From Leucophora obtusa (Eukaryota > Arthropoda > Insecta > Diptera > Anthomyiidae), in assembly GCA_949987735.1 (NCBI GenBank), contig OX465299.1, forward strand, positions 39,116,624-39,180,623: DNA of 64,000 bases. Reading direction: 5' to 3'. A program made the position numbers and the translations under genes. This document shows, piece after piece, positions 1-9,999 of the stretch. Numbering within the stretch: position 1 is the stretch's first letter; every line of letters begins with the position of its first letter. The notes beneath the pieces were generated by a model. The model searched no databases. It saw only the letters and a list, made by a program, of their open reading frames with translations, and was not told where the DNA came from.

Positions 1-178
1 TGTACCAAGCGTTGGTCACCTCCTTTTTCAGCCTCGAGTGTGTGCCGAGCGTTGGTCACCTCCTTTTTCAGTGTAGAGTGTGTGCCGAGCGTTGGTCACC
101 TCCTTGTTCAGCGTCGAATGTGTGCCGAGCGTTGGTCACCTCCCTTTCCAGCGTCAAGTGTGTGCCAATCGTTGGACT
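1..178. repeat. 40-bp minisatellite, truncated by the window edge
   Basis: The core GCGTTGGTCACCTCC recurs with the GTTGG word at 11, 51, 91, 131 and 171, an exact 40-bp period over about 4.5 units. The last unit decays. The array is more GC-rich than its surroundings. Because 40 is not a multiple of 3, the ORFs across it (12-311 and 40-228) read different frames of the same unit and are not evidence of coding. The array probably continues to the left of the window. Confidence 0.9.
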
Positions 179-548
179 CGTCACTAGCCCTCCGAGGTCC
201 CTCTCTTTTCCCGCCCCGTTTGTCCTAAATGTTTTGTATGTAGATATAGGTCAACAAATTGAGGTTTATAACGTTTTGAAACCACGCCTTTCTTTCACTG
301 TCTGTCACTGAATAAAATAAATTTCTGTGACGATCCCTACCTCCGCGAGCTTACCTCAGCTAACGGAGGAAAACCCATCGTTATAACTTTAAGTTTTTCT
401 TAATAAATTTTTCCATCTTTAAATAAAATAATTTTTCTTCATGAAAATATATATTTGAGAAACTTGTCAGATTTTATAATTTATCGATTTATCAAATTCG
501 AGTGGTTTATTAGTTTACAATGGAGAATCAACACAAATGCATAAAAAA
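179..548. other. Unassigned AT-rich DNA
   Basis: A short GC-richer tail follows the minisatellite, then plain AT-rich sequence. I see no gene, inverted repeat or recognised element. Confidence 0.5.
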
Positions 549-801
549 TTATTGAAACTATTCAAAATAATCCATAGAGGACTTACAAAATAATTGCAAT
601 GGAAGTGCTCGTAACCAGGCAATCTATTAAGAGAGTGAAAAAATAGTTCAACAAGGACCTAATAATGAAGGAACCAGGAACAAAACTAAATGCAAAAAGT
701 TGGAGAAGCTGTTGAGAGCGATTCCAAACATTTCTAGTCGCGAAGTGGCACGGCGCGTGCAATGTTCGGATATTAAGCTAATGTTGGCTTTGGCTAAATA
801 A
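549..801 (+). pseudogene. Relic of a Tc1/mariner-type transposase N-terminus
   Basis: Two overlapping frames give helix-turn-helix-like text. The first (about 549-645) contains IIETIQNN, then RTY and IAMEVLVTRQSIKRVKK. The second (643-801) contains KLEKLLRAIPNISSREVARR and ends at a TAA. The pattern of a short helix, 'TRQSIKRV', then 'R.IPN.S.REVARRV' resembles the paired DNA-binding helices at the N-terminus of Tc1/mariner-like transposases. An in-frame stop and a frameshift separate the parts, and no DDE/D catalytic domain follows because a CACT-terminated element begins at 832. The family assignment rests on recalled motif resemblance only. A chance similarity is possible. Confidence 0.35.
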
Positions 802-831
802 AATTGTTTTTGTTAAAGCAGTTGTTTTATA

Positions 832-1479
832 CACTCACAATATTTTATCCTTAAAAACAACCTAACATTAATTGAAAACACAATTAAAAAAAGGACTACT
901 GATTTTTCATTATATTCAAATCATTTTGCTACCTATTTTCAAACATTGTTTAAGCAATCCATAAAAGAAATAAAAATAATTGAAAAGTCTGTTAATACCG
1001 TCATCAATTTTTAACTGACAAAACGTTAGCAAAAAATGATTTTGTGGTTTATTTTTTCATATTTGAAAGTTTTTTTTTCTTTTTTTTGAATTTTCAAAAC
1101 ACTACACACACATTCATATTTTTATTCGCGATATTAGTGTGTATGAGTAAAGAATTTCTTGTAATTTGAATTGAAATAATTTTGTATATAAAAAAACTAT
1201 TTGAACAAAAAAGAAAATCGAAAATATTTGAATTTTTTGTTTTAAAACAGAAAACAACGAAATTATTTAAATAATTTTTTATTAAAATAGAACATTTGAC
1301 TGAAAATATCCACTCCCACACACGATACGTATTTTCGTGTAGTTTCTTTTTTATTGACTTATACAAAAAGTTAAACAGTATGTTTCCATATATTTTAATT
1401 GATTTTTCAATTGAAAACAAACATTACCTATTACTTTTCAAATAAACCTCAATTGGTTATGGAAAATATATTGTAAGTG
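832..1479 (+). mobile_element. CACT-terminated non-autonomous DNA element, family A copy 1
   Basis: The left end is CACTCACAATATTTT and the right end reads AAAATATATTGTAAGTG, so the termini are inverted repeats (CACTYACAATA). Both flanks carry TA (830-831 and 1480-1481), consistent with a 2-bp target duplication. The 648-bp interior is non-coding; the ORF at 1094-1420 (-) is AT-rich chance. A second copy with the same interior lies at 21619-25144, broken by nested insertions. CACT termini with 2-3 bp duplications are typical of CACTA/EnSpm (CMC) elements; that superfamily call is inference. Confidence 0.75.
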
Positions 1480-1628
1480 TATCGATAGAAAACATAATTG
1501 ACTACTTTTTCCTTTGAAACGGTTTTTTTTCAAAATTTATTGCTGGTTGGTATCAACTACCCCAAATAACAACACTAGAACAACAATTTCCCATATGTAA
1601 TTTTATTTTATTGATAGTATTATTTATA

Positions 1629-2125
1629 CACTCAAAATAATAAGTTAGTAGAAAAATTAGTAAAACACTAAACTAATTTCGAACTAATGTTTTACTAATT
1701 TATTTTGCTACAAAAATTGTGCTGATAACCGCATTCATAGCGTGAACGACAACCAGATAGACAAGATGTAGATGCCGCAGCTTGTCTGGAAACGGAAATG
1801 ACAAAAAAAGAAATTTTCAGCAAATAAATTAACTAAAGTAAAATTTCGCTACAAGTTTTTTGAGTTTTTTTCAGTCTACTAATATTCAGCAAAAAATTTA
1901 TTGATTTTAGCAATGATTTTTTTCATTTGCAGTCGACTAAGTGTTAGCAAAACTTTTGCTGAAGATTACTATTTCTTTGGTAAAAATCAGCTCGCTGATT
2001 TTCAGCAAACCTTTTGCTGAAATTACCAACTTTTTTGCAAGCACGCTCCTGACTAAAAATTTGCTGACACAGCAACATTATTTGCTGACTTTACTGACTT
2101 TTTTTTTAGCATAAACCAAAATTAT
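1629..2125. mobile_element. Candidate CACT-terminated element with dense CAGCAAA words
   Basis: It begins CACTCAAAATAATAAG after a TA. The interior is packed with short words in both orientations: TTTCAGCAAA, TTTTGCTGAA, TTTGCTGAC and ACTAATTT/AAATTAGT. It fades near GACTTTTTTTTTAGC, which resembles the right end of the element at 51009-51834. A clear right terminus was not found, so the end is approximate. Confidence 0.45.
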
Positions 2126-2335
2126 TTGAAATAAAGCGATAAGTTAAATTTTAATATTTGTGCCACAGTAGGTTTTTAATGCCAAATACAGGGTAGTTGA
2201 TGAATTTTGCCACACAAATAAACTCAAATACTTTTTTTTTCATAATTTGCTTAAATTTTTTATTTTCCTTAGTAAAAAAAATTTATATGACTTTTGATAT
2301 TATATATAATTATATCCGAAAAACGAAAATATCTA

Positions 2336-2660
2336 TTTTTACCAAATTAGATCGTAGTAGATCATATTAAATCTTATTTGACACAATTAGATCTAATTTA
2401 ATGGTATAAGATATGGTTTGATACAATTTTATAAAATTCGATCCGCCAAAATTAGCTGATCCATTTAGATAAGCTAATTTTGGCGATCTAAAATATCCTA
2501 TTCGATCTAAATTAATCGAATAGGATATTTCGGGATCTATTAGGATCTAATTGAATCCTGTAATATATTTGAGGGATCTAATTCGGTATTACTGGATTCG
2601 AGATGAACTTGGATAAGATTAAATGTCGATTTATATCAAATGAGATATGACTACATAAGC
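2336..2660. repeat. GATCTAATT-rich region with two adjacent perfect hairpins
   Basis: GATCTAA/TTAGATC words recur about ten times. Two perfect stem-loops lie side by side. Arms 2444-2457 and 2472-2485 form a 14-bp stem with a 14-nt loop; arms 2491-2506 and 2515-2530 form a 16-bp stem with an 8-nt loop. This looks like the middle of a palindromic DNA element, but no outer termini were identified. Confidence 0.7.
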
Positions 2661-2754
2661 TAGACAATATTTTTTTTTTAATCGGGTAGTTAAAATTTAT
2701 TTTATTTCAATGAAAAATTTATTTATTCTTGTTCGAAGCCAATTATTTCCTAAT

Positions 2755-2890
2755 TATGAAAAAACTCTGCCATTTTTCTTCATCCAGATGTTTTCCTAAC
2801 AAATACTTGACAGAGTTTTTTGCTTTCAATTCTACACCTTCAAGAATGGAAAAAACGATCGTTCCAAGAATTTCCCATTTCCCCATCATT
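2755..2890. repeat. Single-arm copy of the fold-back repeat at 42272-42616
   Basis: Words such as CCATTTTTCTTCATC, ACAAATACTTGACAGAG, TTTTTGCTTTCAA and ACGATCGTT occur in the same order as in the left arm at about 42300-42400. The opposite arm is absent. The ORFs at 2729-2929 and 2820-3023 cross it and are not supported as genes. Confidence 0.65.
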
Positions 2891-5011
2891 ATTATCCTTG
2901 AGCGGAGATCCCGGAAAATTTCAAATTAAATCCCACTTTCCCGGGAAATCGGAAAGTCCGGGAAAAGAAAAACTATTGTTGCTAAGCAAAAAAAAAATAC
3001 ACAAAAATGTGCCTTATGAATAATACCCGTAGTTCCAAATATCAGCAAAGTTTGTTTAAAAGCAGAAATATGATGTGTCAAAAATGGGTTAAAAACAATT
3101 CAGTTTTTATTTGTTGAAATCGTTTTTAATAACTTGATAAACCCACTGTATTTTGAGTTTAGCATGCTTTATTTTGTTGTGCGAGCATACAAAAAACAAC
3201 GACAACAATAAATAACGCCTTTTTTATCACTAACAAGCTAAACAGATTTTAAACAGTCAATGACAAAATACTTTTACTTTATCATACAAACCCAATTTAA
3301 GAGAGCATAAGAAAAACTTAGGCGGTGGTACCTTTGTTTACTAACGTGTCCCCTACATTTCTTATTGTCGAATTTCCTTGATAAACTTTTCCCCAATTAT
3401 GTTCCATTTCGTCTCACAAATATGACTGAAATTGAAGAATATTTGTGAATAAAGGGTTTGTAAACGTCGCATAGGATTAGAATTAATTACTAAATAATTT
3501 TTCTGAAGTTCATTTATAGGAAGAGGAAGAAGAAAAAAGACGAAAAATTTAACAGACACAAGTGAATTGCCAGACTAGCACAGTTTCGTCTCACCCAAAG
3601 ACTTGTCAGAGGCTAGTTTATGTATCAATTGATCAAACTAAATACTTTTAACCATATGAGAAAGTTTTTGTTTTGTATGCTGTGAACGGGAATCAAAGAA
3701 AAATTTTTTGTTTTGGAAAATATAACCCATGTCAAAACGCGTCTATTATTCCAGAGTTTTGAAAATTTTTAATAAAATGAATATGAAAAATTCACCGACT
3801 AAAGAAATACAAAAGAAAAAGAATTTAACATTGTTTTTAAAATATTTTCTATATATAAGAGAAATGTTAAAAAAATGTTTTTTTTTTCCAAAAAAAAATT
3901 ATTTTTTTTCAAATACACCAAATAAAACAATACTGGGATTGTTAGCATAAAAATTCGACAGTTCGGAGATTTACAGGGACACCCTAATGTATACACATTG
4001 TATTAAATAGTATGTATGTTTGTATTAAATAGTTTTGTAGTTGTACGTGCATACCTACATACTTTATATTGTTATGTTAGTCTTTATTGGGTTAGTGTTA
4101 GTAAATAATGTACACATAAACTTAACCCAATAAACAATTTGTTTCAACTACGTGAATATATATAAAAAAAAAACTATTATAAAAGTTTAAAATCCCCCCT
4201 TGTCCAAAAATTATTCTTAGGTTCTAAAATAAGAACCTTTCAAATAATCTTTGATTATTTTATATCTCATTCCTACAATTTTGCTCACTGGTATATTTTG
4301 CAGCTATCCTTGTTACAAGAAATTGTAGTAGTGTCTGGTAAATTTAAAAACACATAAAAAGCATTTAACTTTATTGTAGCTTTATTATTTTAGGGTTCCT
4401 TTTTTAGTTTTTTTTTTTTCTGTTTTATTAAGTTGATATTGCTAGTTATTGTTGCTGGTTGTTTGTTTGTTTGTTTGGTCTACTTAGATTTTTAGTAACT
4501 CCTGATACTGCTACTTCTACAAAAACATACTTTAACCACAAAATGGCAATTGACATAATAGCTTTAAAAGTTCTAAAAATAAATATTAACTGAGATTTTC
4601 AAAAATTAAACAAAAAACAAAGTGCCAAACACTCAATACTACATTCGTATTTTGTAAGAAACAATATGTATGTGTAGGGGAACAGGGTCATTGAGTGTGA
4701 AGGGTTTCATTGTGGTGATAAATGATTAGTATGTTGTTAAAGAAGGTTAGAGATTAAGAAAAAAGGAAAATTCAATACAAAACTAATGGTTTGTTGATTA
4801 AAATGCCAATTGTGATAGAAATGAAAGTTTAAAATAGAAAAAATTTTTAACCTTAGATACATAAAGCCACAATTTTGTAAACTTTTAGTTTAAAATATGT
4901 CATGAGTCCGATAAAATATGCTAAAAATATATGTTAATTCACTCACACAGGATTGTATATAAGAATTTTTATGGGGAGTGGCAAAAAGAAGAAAAGATCC
5001 TCCTTTAATTA
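2891..5011. other. Unassigned AT-rich DNA
   Basis: I see no gene or full element. Short ORFs at 3362-3559, 3729-3950 and 3799-3996 are low-complexity A/T-rich frames. A weak inverted pair, ATTGGGTTA and TAACCCAAT, lies near 4087-4132. Confidence 0.5.
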
Positions 5012-5218
5012 CCCAGCCAAAAAAGAGATGCCGAAACAGTAGAAAAAACACTACAATTGATGATCTAGATGTACTTCTTTTTTAACATAAACACTAATGA
5101 CTTTAACATTGAGTATTCCCACTTCAACTTTTTTTCAGTACTTTTTGAACGAGTGTAAAGAAAGCTCTTTTTCACCAATTAAAAGTTTAAAAAAAATTCT
5201 TGGAAAAAAATTTTTCTT

Positions 5219-5290
5219 GCCGGCACCGGGTATTGAATTTGCGATCTCATAACTGCTAGTCTAACTCTCTACCGCTGAGCTATTCTTTGA
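5219..5290 (-). other. tRNA-like module inside the CCCAG element
   Basis: Read on the minus strand it begins with the A-box-like TAGCTCAGCGG and D-arm GGTAGAG, then a loop region with CTAGCA, and ends in a degraded B box (AATTCAATACC). The spacing is tRNA-like but the T-arm is mutated. It is not expected to be a functional tRNA. It may be an internal pol III promoter relic or a captured tRNA. Confidence 0.5.
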
Positions 5291-5582
5291 TGTGAAAGTT
5301 GACTGGCATAAAAACACCAATTTGTCATTGTGAGATATTGTTCCTTATTCTCTTCAATAAAAGTACTTATTAAACAAGTGTAAAAGGTGCACTCCAATTC
5401 AACATTGTTTTCAGTGCCATTTTTACAGGTGCATAAAAAGCATTTTCCTATGATTTTTTTCATATATGCATGATTTTAGAAATTTAAAAATTAAAAAAAG
5501 TTTGAATTTAATAAAATTAAAAAATTAAATATTTATAATTAAATTTAAAAAAAATTAATAAAATAAAAAAAATTAAAAAATA

Positions 5583-5625
5583 TTGGTCCCGCCGGTAATC
5601 GAACCCGCGACCCTCTGTTTGGCAA
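5583..5625 (-). other. T-arm-like half-module
   Basis: On the minus strand GCGGGTTCGATTACCGGC has a near-canonical B box (GGTTCGATTAC) preceded by TTGCCAAACAGAGGG. No A box is seen upstream at tRNA spacing. A cognate stretch (ATTCGATTGCCGGCGGGACC) occurs in copy C near 61090-61109. Confidence 0.5.
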
Positions 5626-6047
5626 TACCAAATGATACTAAAATCACGTTTTAGGATCACTTTTACAGCAATTACTCTCTAGAAGCAATACCTAAGTGAT
5701 TTTTTGGATGTTGTATAGAAGTAATTCTAAAAAAGCTGTGAAAAAAACTACAGGATACTTTGGAATCAATGAAAGAAGTGATTTTTTGAAGTTGTTCAAA
5801 ATAACTTCTAAAAAAGCAGTCAAAATACACTAACGGATATTTGTGAAGCAGTGAAAGAAGTAGTTTGTAAAGCATTACTTCCAATTTTTTTTTTTTTCCT
5901 GGGTAACTGTGCAAACTTTTTAAGCCAGAAATTTAGAACTTAGCATTTAAACAAACTGTAAATTTCCTTTTTTTTTTAATTATATACTCAAAAAACCATC
6001 GTAATCTAAAAAATCATAAGAATCCGAAAAATTTTATATATAAATGT

Positions 6048-6996
6048 TAGGCTGGGTCGATTTGTGGGGAGGCAAAAAAATCGCCCATGGCTCAGGGAAA
6101 ATCGTATTCTAGGGATCAAAATAAGAAACTTTGCCGAAGGAACCATACCTCTAAAACGAATTCTACTACCCCCAACTGTTGACTTTTGTCCCGTAGGGTC
6201 AAGTTTTGAAAAATCCCACTTTGACCCATTTAGAGTGCCCCAATCGAGTCCAAATGTATGACCGACCCCCACTAACTTTGGAGGGCCGATCCACCCATGC
6301 CAGTGGTACACCCCCTGGAACTCCCCTGGGGGGTTCCCCATACAAACATTTTAAAAAATCACCATTTTTGGCACTTTATTTTATTATTTTTTATTTATTT
6401 TATTTATTTTTATTATTTTATTTATTTTTTCTCTTTAGAAATTTATTTAGTCAGAACATATGTAAATGAAAAAATTAATTTAACTTAGTAATAGAAAAGA
6501 AAATAAAAAAAATTACTGTTTGAAGTCTTTTTTGCTTTCAAGTCTGGGCATTTTTTCTTTTCTATTACTAAGTTAAATTAATTTTTTCATTTACATATGT
6601 TCTGACTAAATAAATTTCTAAAGAGAAAAAATAAATAAAATAATAAAAATAAATAAAATAAATAAAAAATAATAAAATAAAGTTACAAAAATGGTGATTT
6701 TTTAAAATGTTTGTATGGGGAACCCCCCAGGGGAGTTCCAGGGGGTGTGCCACTGGCATGGGTGGATCGGCCCTCCAAAGTTAGTGGGGGTCGGTCATAC
6801 ATTTGGACTCGATTGGGGCACTCTAAATGGGTCAAAGTGGGATTTTTCAAAACTTGACCCTACGGGACAAAAGTCAACAGTTGGGGGTAGTAGAATTCGT
6901 TTTAGAGGTATGGTTCCTTCGGCAAAGTTTCTTATTTTGATCCCTAGAATACGATTTTCACTGAGGCATGGGCGATTATTAAATCGACCCGCCCTA
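6048..6996. mobile_element. hAT-like fold-back element with arms of about 450 bp
   Basis: The left arm (6048 to about 6502) and right arm (about 6553 to 6996) are nearly identical inverted copies separated by about 50 bp. The termini are TAGGCTGGGTCGATTT and AAATCGACCCGCCCTA. The flanks carry an exact 8-bp direct repeat ATAAATGT (6040-6047 and 6997-7004), the hAT signature. ORFs of the same peptide appear in both arms (6006-6341 and 6715-7020; 6297-6488 and 6568-6759), as expected of an inverted duplication; none looks like a transposase. A related TAGGGTGGGTCGATTT end occurs at 22284 and 63295. Confidence 0.9.
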
Positions 6997-7108
6997 ATAA
7001 ATGTAGACTTTAAAACGTGAAGGCTTTCTTGTAGAAATATTTTTGAGAGTGGAAATCAACGGATCCGTATTTTTTATTGCAGGGTGAATCTCATGTTATA
7101 TAAATGTA

Positions 7109-7414
7109 CCCAGGAAAATTTTCTGTTCCAAAGAATCGGTTGTACAATATCTAATTTTTATTCACAACCCCTTCTACTGTCGATTCTAACACCGATTCGT
7201 TTTGTTTGAAATTGTCCCAAAAGCAACTCCTTCTATGGCTCCAGAGTGAAACCGGTTGCTCTAGAATCAGTTCTGGAACTGATTCTACGTCACCCACGCC
7301 TTTCATATAGGATCCCAGGAACTGGTTCCGGCACCAGTTCCATGGAATCGGTTGCAGTGGAACCAGTTGTAGAATAGGTGTGGTTGGCTACCGATTGTAA
7401 AAAATTTTCTTGGG
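7109..7414. mobile_element. CCCAG-terminated element, family 4
   Basis: The termini CCCAGGAAAATTTT and AAAATTTTCTTGGG are inverted, with TA on both sides (7107-7108 and 7415-7416). The 306-bp interior is built from one short word in both orientations: GAATCGGTTG, ACCGGTTGC, GGAACTGATTC, GGAACTGGTTCC, ACCAGTTCC, ACCGATTG. No tRNA-like module and no ORF are seen. Confidence 0.8.
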
Positions 7415-7416
7415 TA

Positions 7417-8155
7417 GTAACAAAGAGGGTACAAAGTTTTTAGAAATCAGCTTTCAGAAACTTTTTAAAAAAATCAAAATTAGATCAGTCCTCAAATACA
7501 TACAGTAATTTACTATTGTTACTTTGGAAAAAATACGAAAAATATATATCTTATAAAATGAGAAAAATTTGTAATTTTTAATCCTATTTAATTTTAAATT
7601 GAGTCAAAAAAAAAAAAAAAAAAGATCTATTAATTTTGTCTAATCCATTATAACATATACCCAATTTTTTTCAAAATTATAATTCTTATTTAAGACATGT
7701 CACAAAATCCGAACGTTTCTGGTATAAAAAATTCTTAAGTCTATGATGCTTTCTATATAAAAACATTTTCAGAGCTTTAGACTTTTCCGCCAGGAAGAAG
7801 TCATAGAAGCAAGAAAAAGGTAATGTTTATAGAAATACGATATTATGCTTAATTATATATTAGGTTTAAAATTTTTTTTTTTAAACTTGTTGACAGTTAG
7901 AAATGTGAACAAATCAGTGATATGTTTTTTAGGTATATTTTACAACAAAATGTAACAGATAATATTGTTAAATAAAACTTGTGATATTAGGAGACACATG
8001 CCACTATTGTACTCGCAGTTCTAAAATTTTAATACCGGTATTGATGTGGACATCGTAGGCAACTACCGTTATATTGAAAAGGTAGTGATTTTTTGAAATG
8101 CCTAAATTTATGATTTTTATACAAATTTCACGCAATTAAGAGTATTTAGTCTTCA
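7417..8155. other. Unassigned AT-rich DNA
   Basis: No gene or recognisable repeat boundaries. It contains a pure A-run near 7606-7623. Confidence 0.5.
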
Positions 8156-8744
8156 AACCATGTGAACCTTTAACTTTAGGTATAAGTAGTGTTGAGCGGA
8201 CTTTTGTCAAATACTACGAGGAACATTGTTGTGGAACATTCAAACCCTCTAATTCTTGAATAAAAGGGAATTTTTTTGCCCCGTAACTTGAAGAGCAAGA
8301 GGGTTAAAATGTTCCACAAAAATGTTTCTCGTAGTGTTTTACATAAGTTCGCTGAACACATGCTAAACCTAAACTGGAAGATTCCCATGGTTTCTCCCTA
8401 AAATCCAAGTTTGTGGGACATTTGAACACCAATTCTGAATAAATACGAAATTAACCCTTAAACACATTTTAAATTTCTACTTATTACTGGCACTTAAGTT
8501 AAATTTTCAATGCTGATGTCTTCAAAGACTTATAGTAGAATTTCATGACAAATATTTTTGGGGAACATATTAACCCTCTAACTCTTCAACTTACGGGTCG
8601 TTTTTGTTCGTTTTAAAAAGGGGCCAAAAAAGTCCCTTTAATTGAAGAGTTAGAAGGTTAAAGTGTTCCACAAAATTATTCCTCGTAGTGTTTTACATAA
8701 GTTCGCTGAACATACCCTATGCCTAAAATGGAGGCTTCACATGG
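8156..8744. mobile_element. Inverted-repeat element with three copies of a 65-bp terminal block
   Basis: The left block (about 8156-8222, AACCATGTGAACC ... CTACGAGG) recurs inverted at about 8676-8744 and, in the middle, again inverted at about 8330-8395 (CGTAGTG, ACATAAGTTCGCTGAACA). Between them lie two smaller palindromes built on GTGGAACA and ACCCTCTAA words (8227-8320 and 8555-8690). This looks like a TIR element that duplicated one end internally. No target duplication was identified. Confidence 0.6.
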
Positions 8745-9736
8745 TTTCAAATTTTATTTTTTTTTTTTTTTTGTTTTAGAAAAATTATTTTAAAACGCAT
8801 TTTTTATGAGAGCCATTTTTTATGAATCGATTTTACCAAAATTTGGCAAAAAATATGGCTTGACCACTACGTGCTAAATTTCATGGCAATCGGATAATTT
8901 TTGCAGGTTTTATAAAGATTTTAAAATAAAGGATATATGGCAGGACTAAAAGTCCTTACTTCGATCTTGATCAAAATTGACACAAAAGTTTCCAGTTTTA
9001 TATGCATCTCAATGGATACTTTTTGTAATTTTACGTCCATTTATTTAGCTAATATAAGACTTTTAAATTCCAGGACTTATGGGAGGTGGGCGTGTTCTTG
9101 GCCCGATATTTCCAAAAATTAAAATTTTTCTTAATTAACGGATTCTGTGTCAGTATACCAAATTTCAAATTTCTGTCTCCACTCCTTCTATTTTTGTCCA
9201 ATCGCTAGCTTTACCCGCTAGTCAGTCTATATTTAAACCCGCCTTCTTCGCTCTTTTTTTGGAAATTTTTTAAAAATTGTTTAATTTTTAATCGCATTAT
9301 ATACTACAATAAATTCAGAAATTTTTGATAAGCTAAATTTTTTTAATTGAACAGTTAATATGGAATGCCTTATCGTCCAACTGAGCGTATGATGAATAAA
9401 TCACAAAATAATACTCATACGCACCGTATTATCGTTTACTTGAAAATAAGAAAAATTTGTTACTTTAACAAAATTTATTCCTGTTTCTTGGCTTATACCT
9501 CATTCATACTGAGGTCGAAAACCAGTAAAGGGGGGTATCGACTCTAGGAAAAATTTTGTTTTCGAAATTTTTTATATTTTATTTGGATAGAGCATACTCT
9601 TCACTATATGCTTAGAAAATATCAATAAAAATTTAGAAGAAATAAAATTTCCACATGTTTTTTTGTAAAATATATTTCAGTCACAAAGTAATATTCTATG
9701 CATCAAATTTGTACACAAAAATTTTTGGGAGCATTT
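8745..9736. other. Unassigned DNA, possible old repeat tail
   Basis: No supported gene. Phrases such as TGCTAAATTTCATGGCAATC and GGGAGGTGGGCGTG give a repeat-derived impression, but I cannot assign a family. Short ORFs (8937-9122, 9365-9547) lack recognisable motifs. Confidence 0.4.
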
Positions 9737-9999
9737 TTATACCCTACACCACTACGTGGAGAGGGTATTATAAATTTGTGCTGATGTTTGTAACACTAAA
9801 AAATATTGGTCCTAGATCCACCTTATAGTACACCGATCGGCTCAGAATCACTTTTTGTTTCGATTTAATGATGTCCGTCTGTCCGTCCGTCCGTCTGTCT
9901 ATCCATGCATTCTTGCAATGGCCTTGCAACTCTCTCAATATTTTTTATTTAAAAAAATATTAGGCGGCTTGGAACAGGAACGAACTCCGACTGGTTAAT

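Larger units (their letters stand above)
5012..5903 (+). mobile_element. CCCAG-terminated element, family 3 copy A
   Basis: The left end CCCAGCCAAAAAAGAGATG and the right end, a T-run followed by CCTGGG, are inverted. TA flanks both sides (5010-5011 and 5904-5905), giving a 2-bp target duplication. The interior holds a tRNA-like A-box module on the minus strand near 5270-5287, a T-arm-like stretch at 5583-5625, and roughly 95-bp imperfect repeats at 5650-5880 (words GAAGTAATTCT, AAAAAAGC, AAGAAGTGATTTTTTGAAGT). Copies B (36107-36634) and C (60819-61637, inverted) share these parts. No coding capacity. Confidence 0.8.

Noticed and set aside
12..311. Open frame over the 40-bp minisatellite
   Set aside because: Tandem period not divisible by 3, several frames open, no known domain.
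6006..7020. Matching ORFs in opposite orientation (MGNPPGEFQGV...)
   Set aside because: They are the two arms of one fold-back element; no transposase motif.
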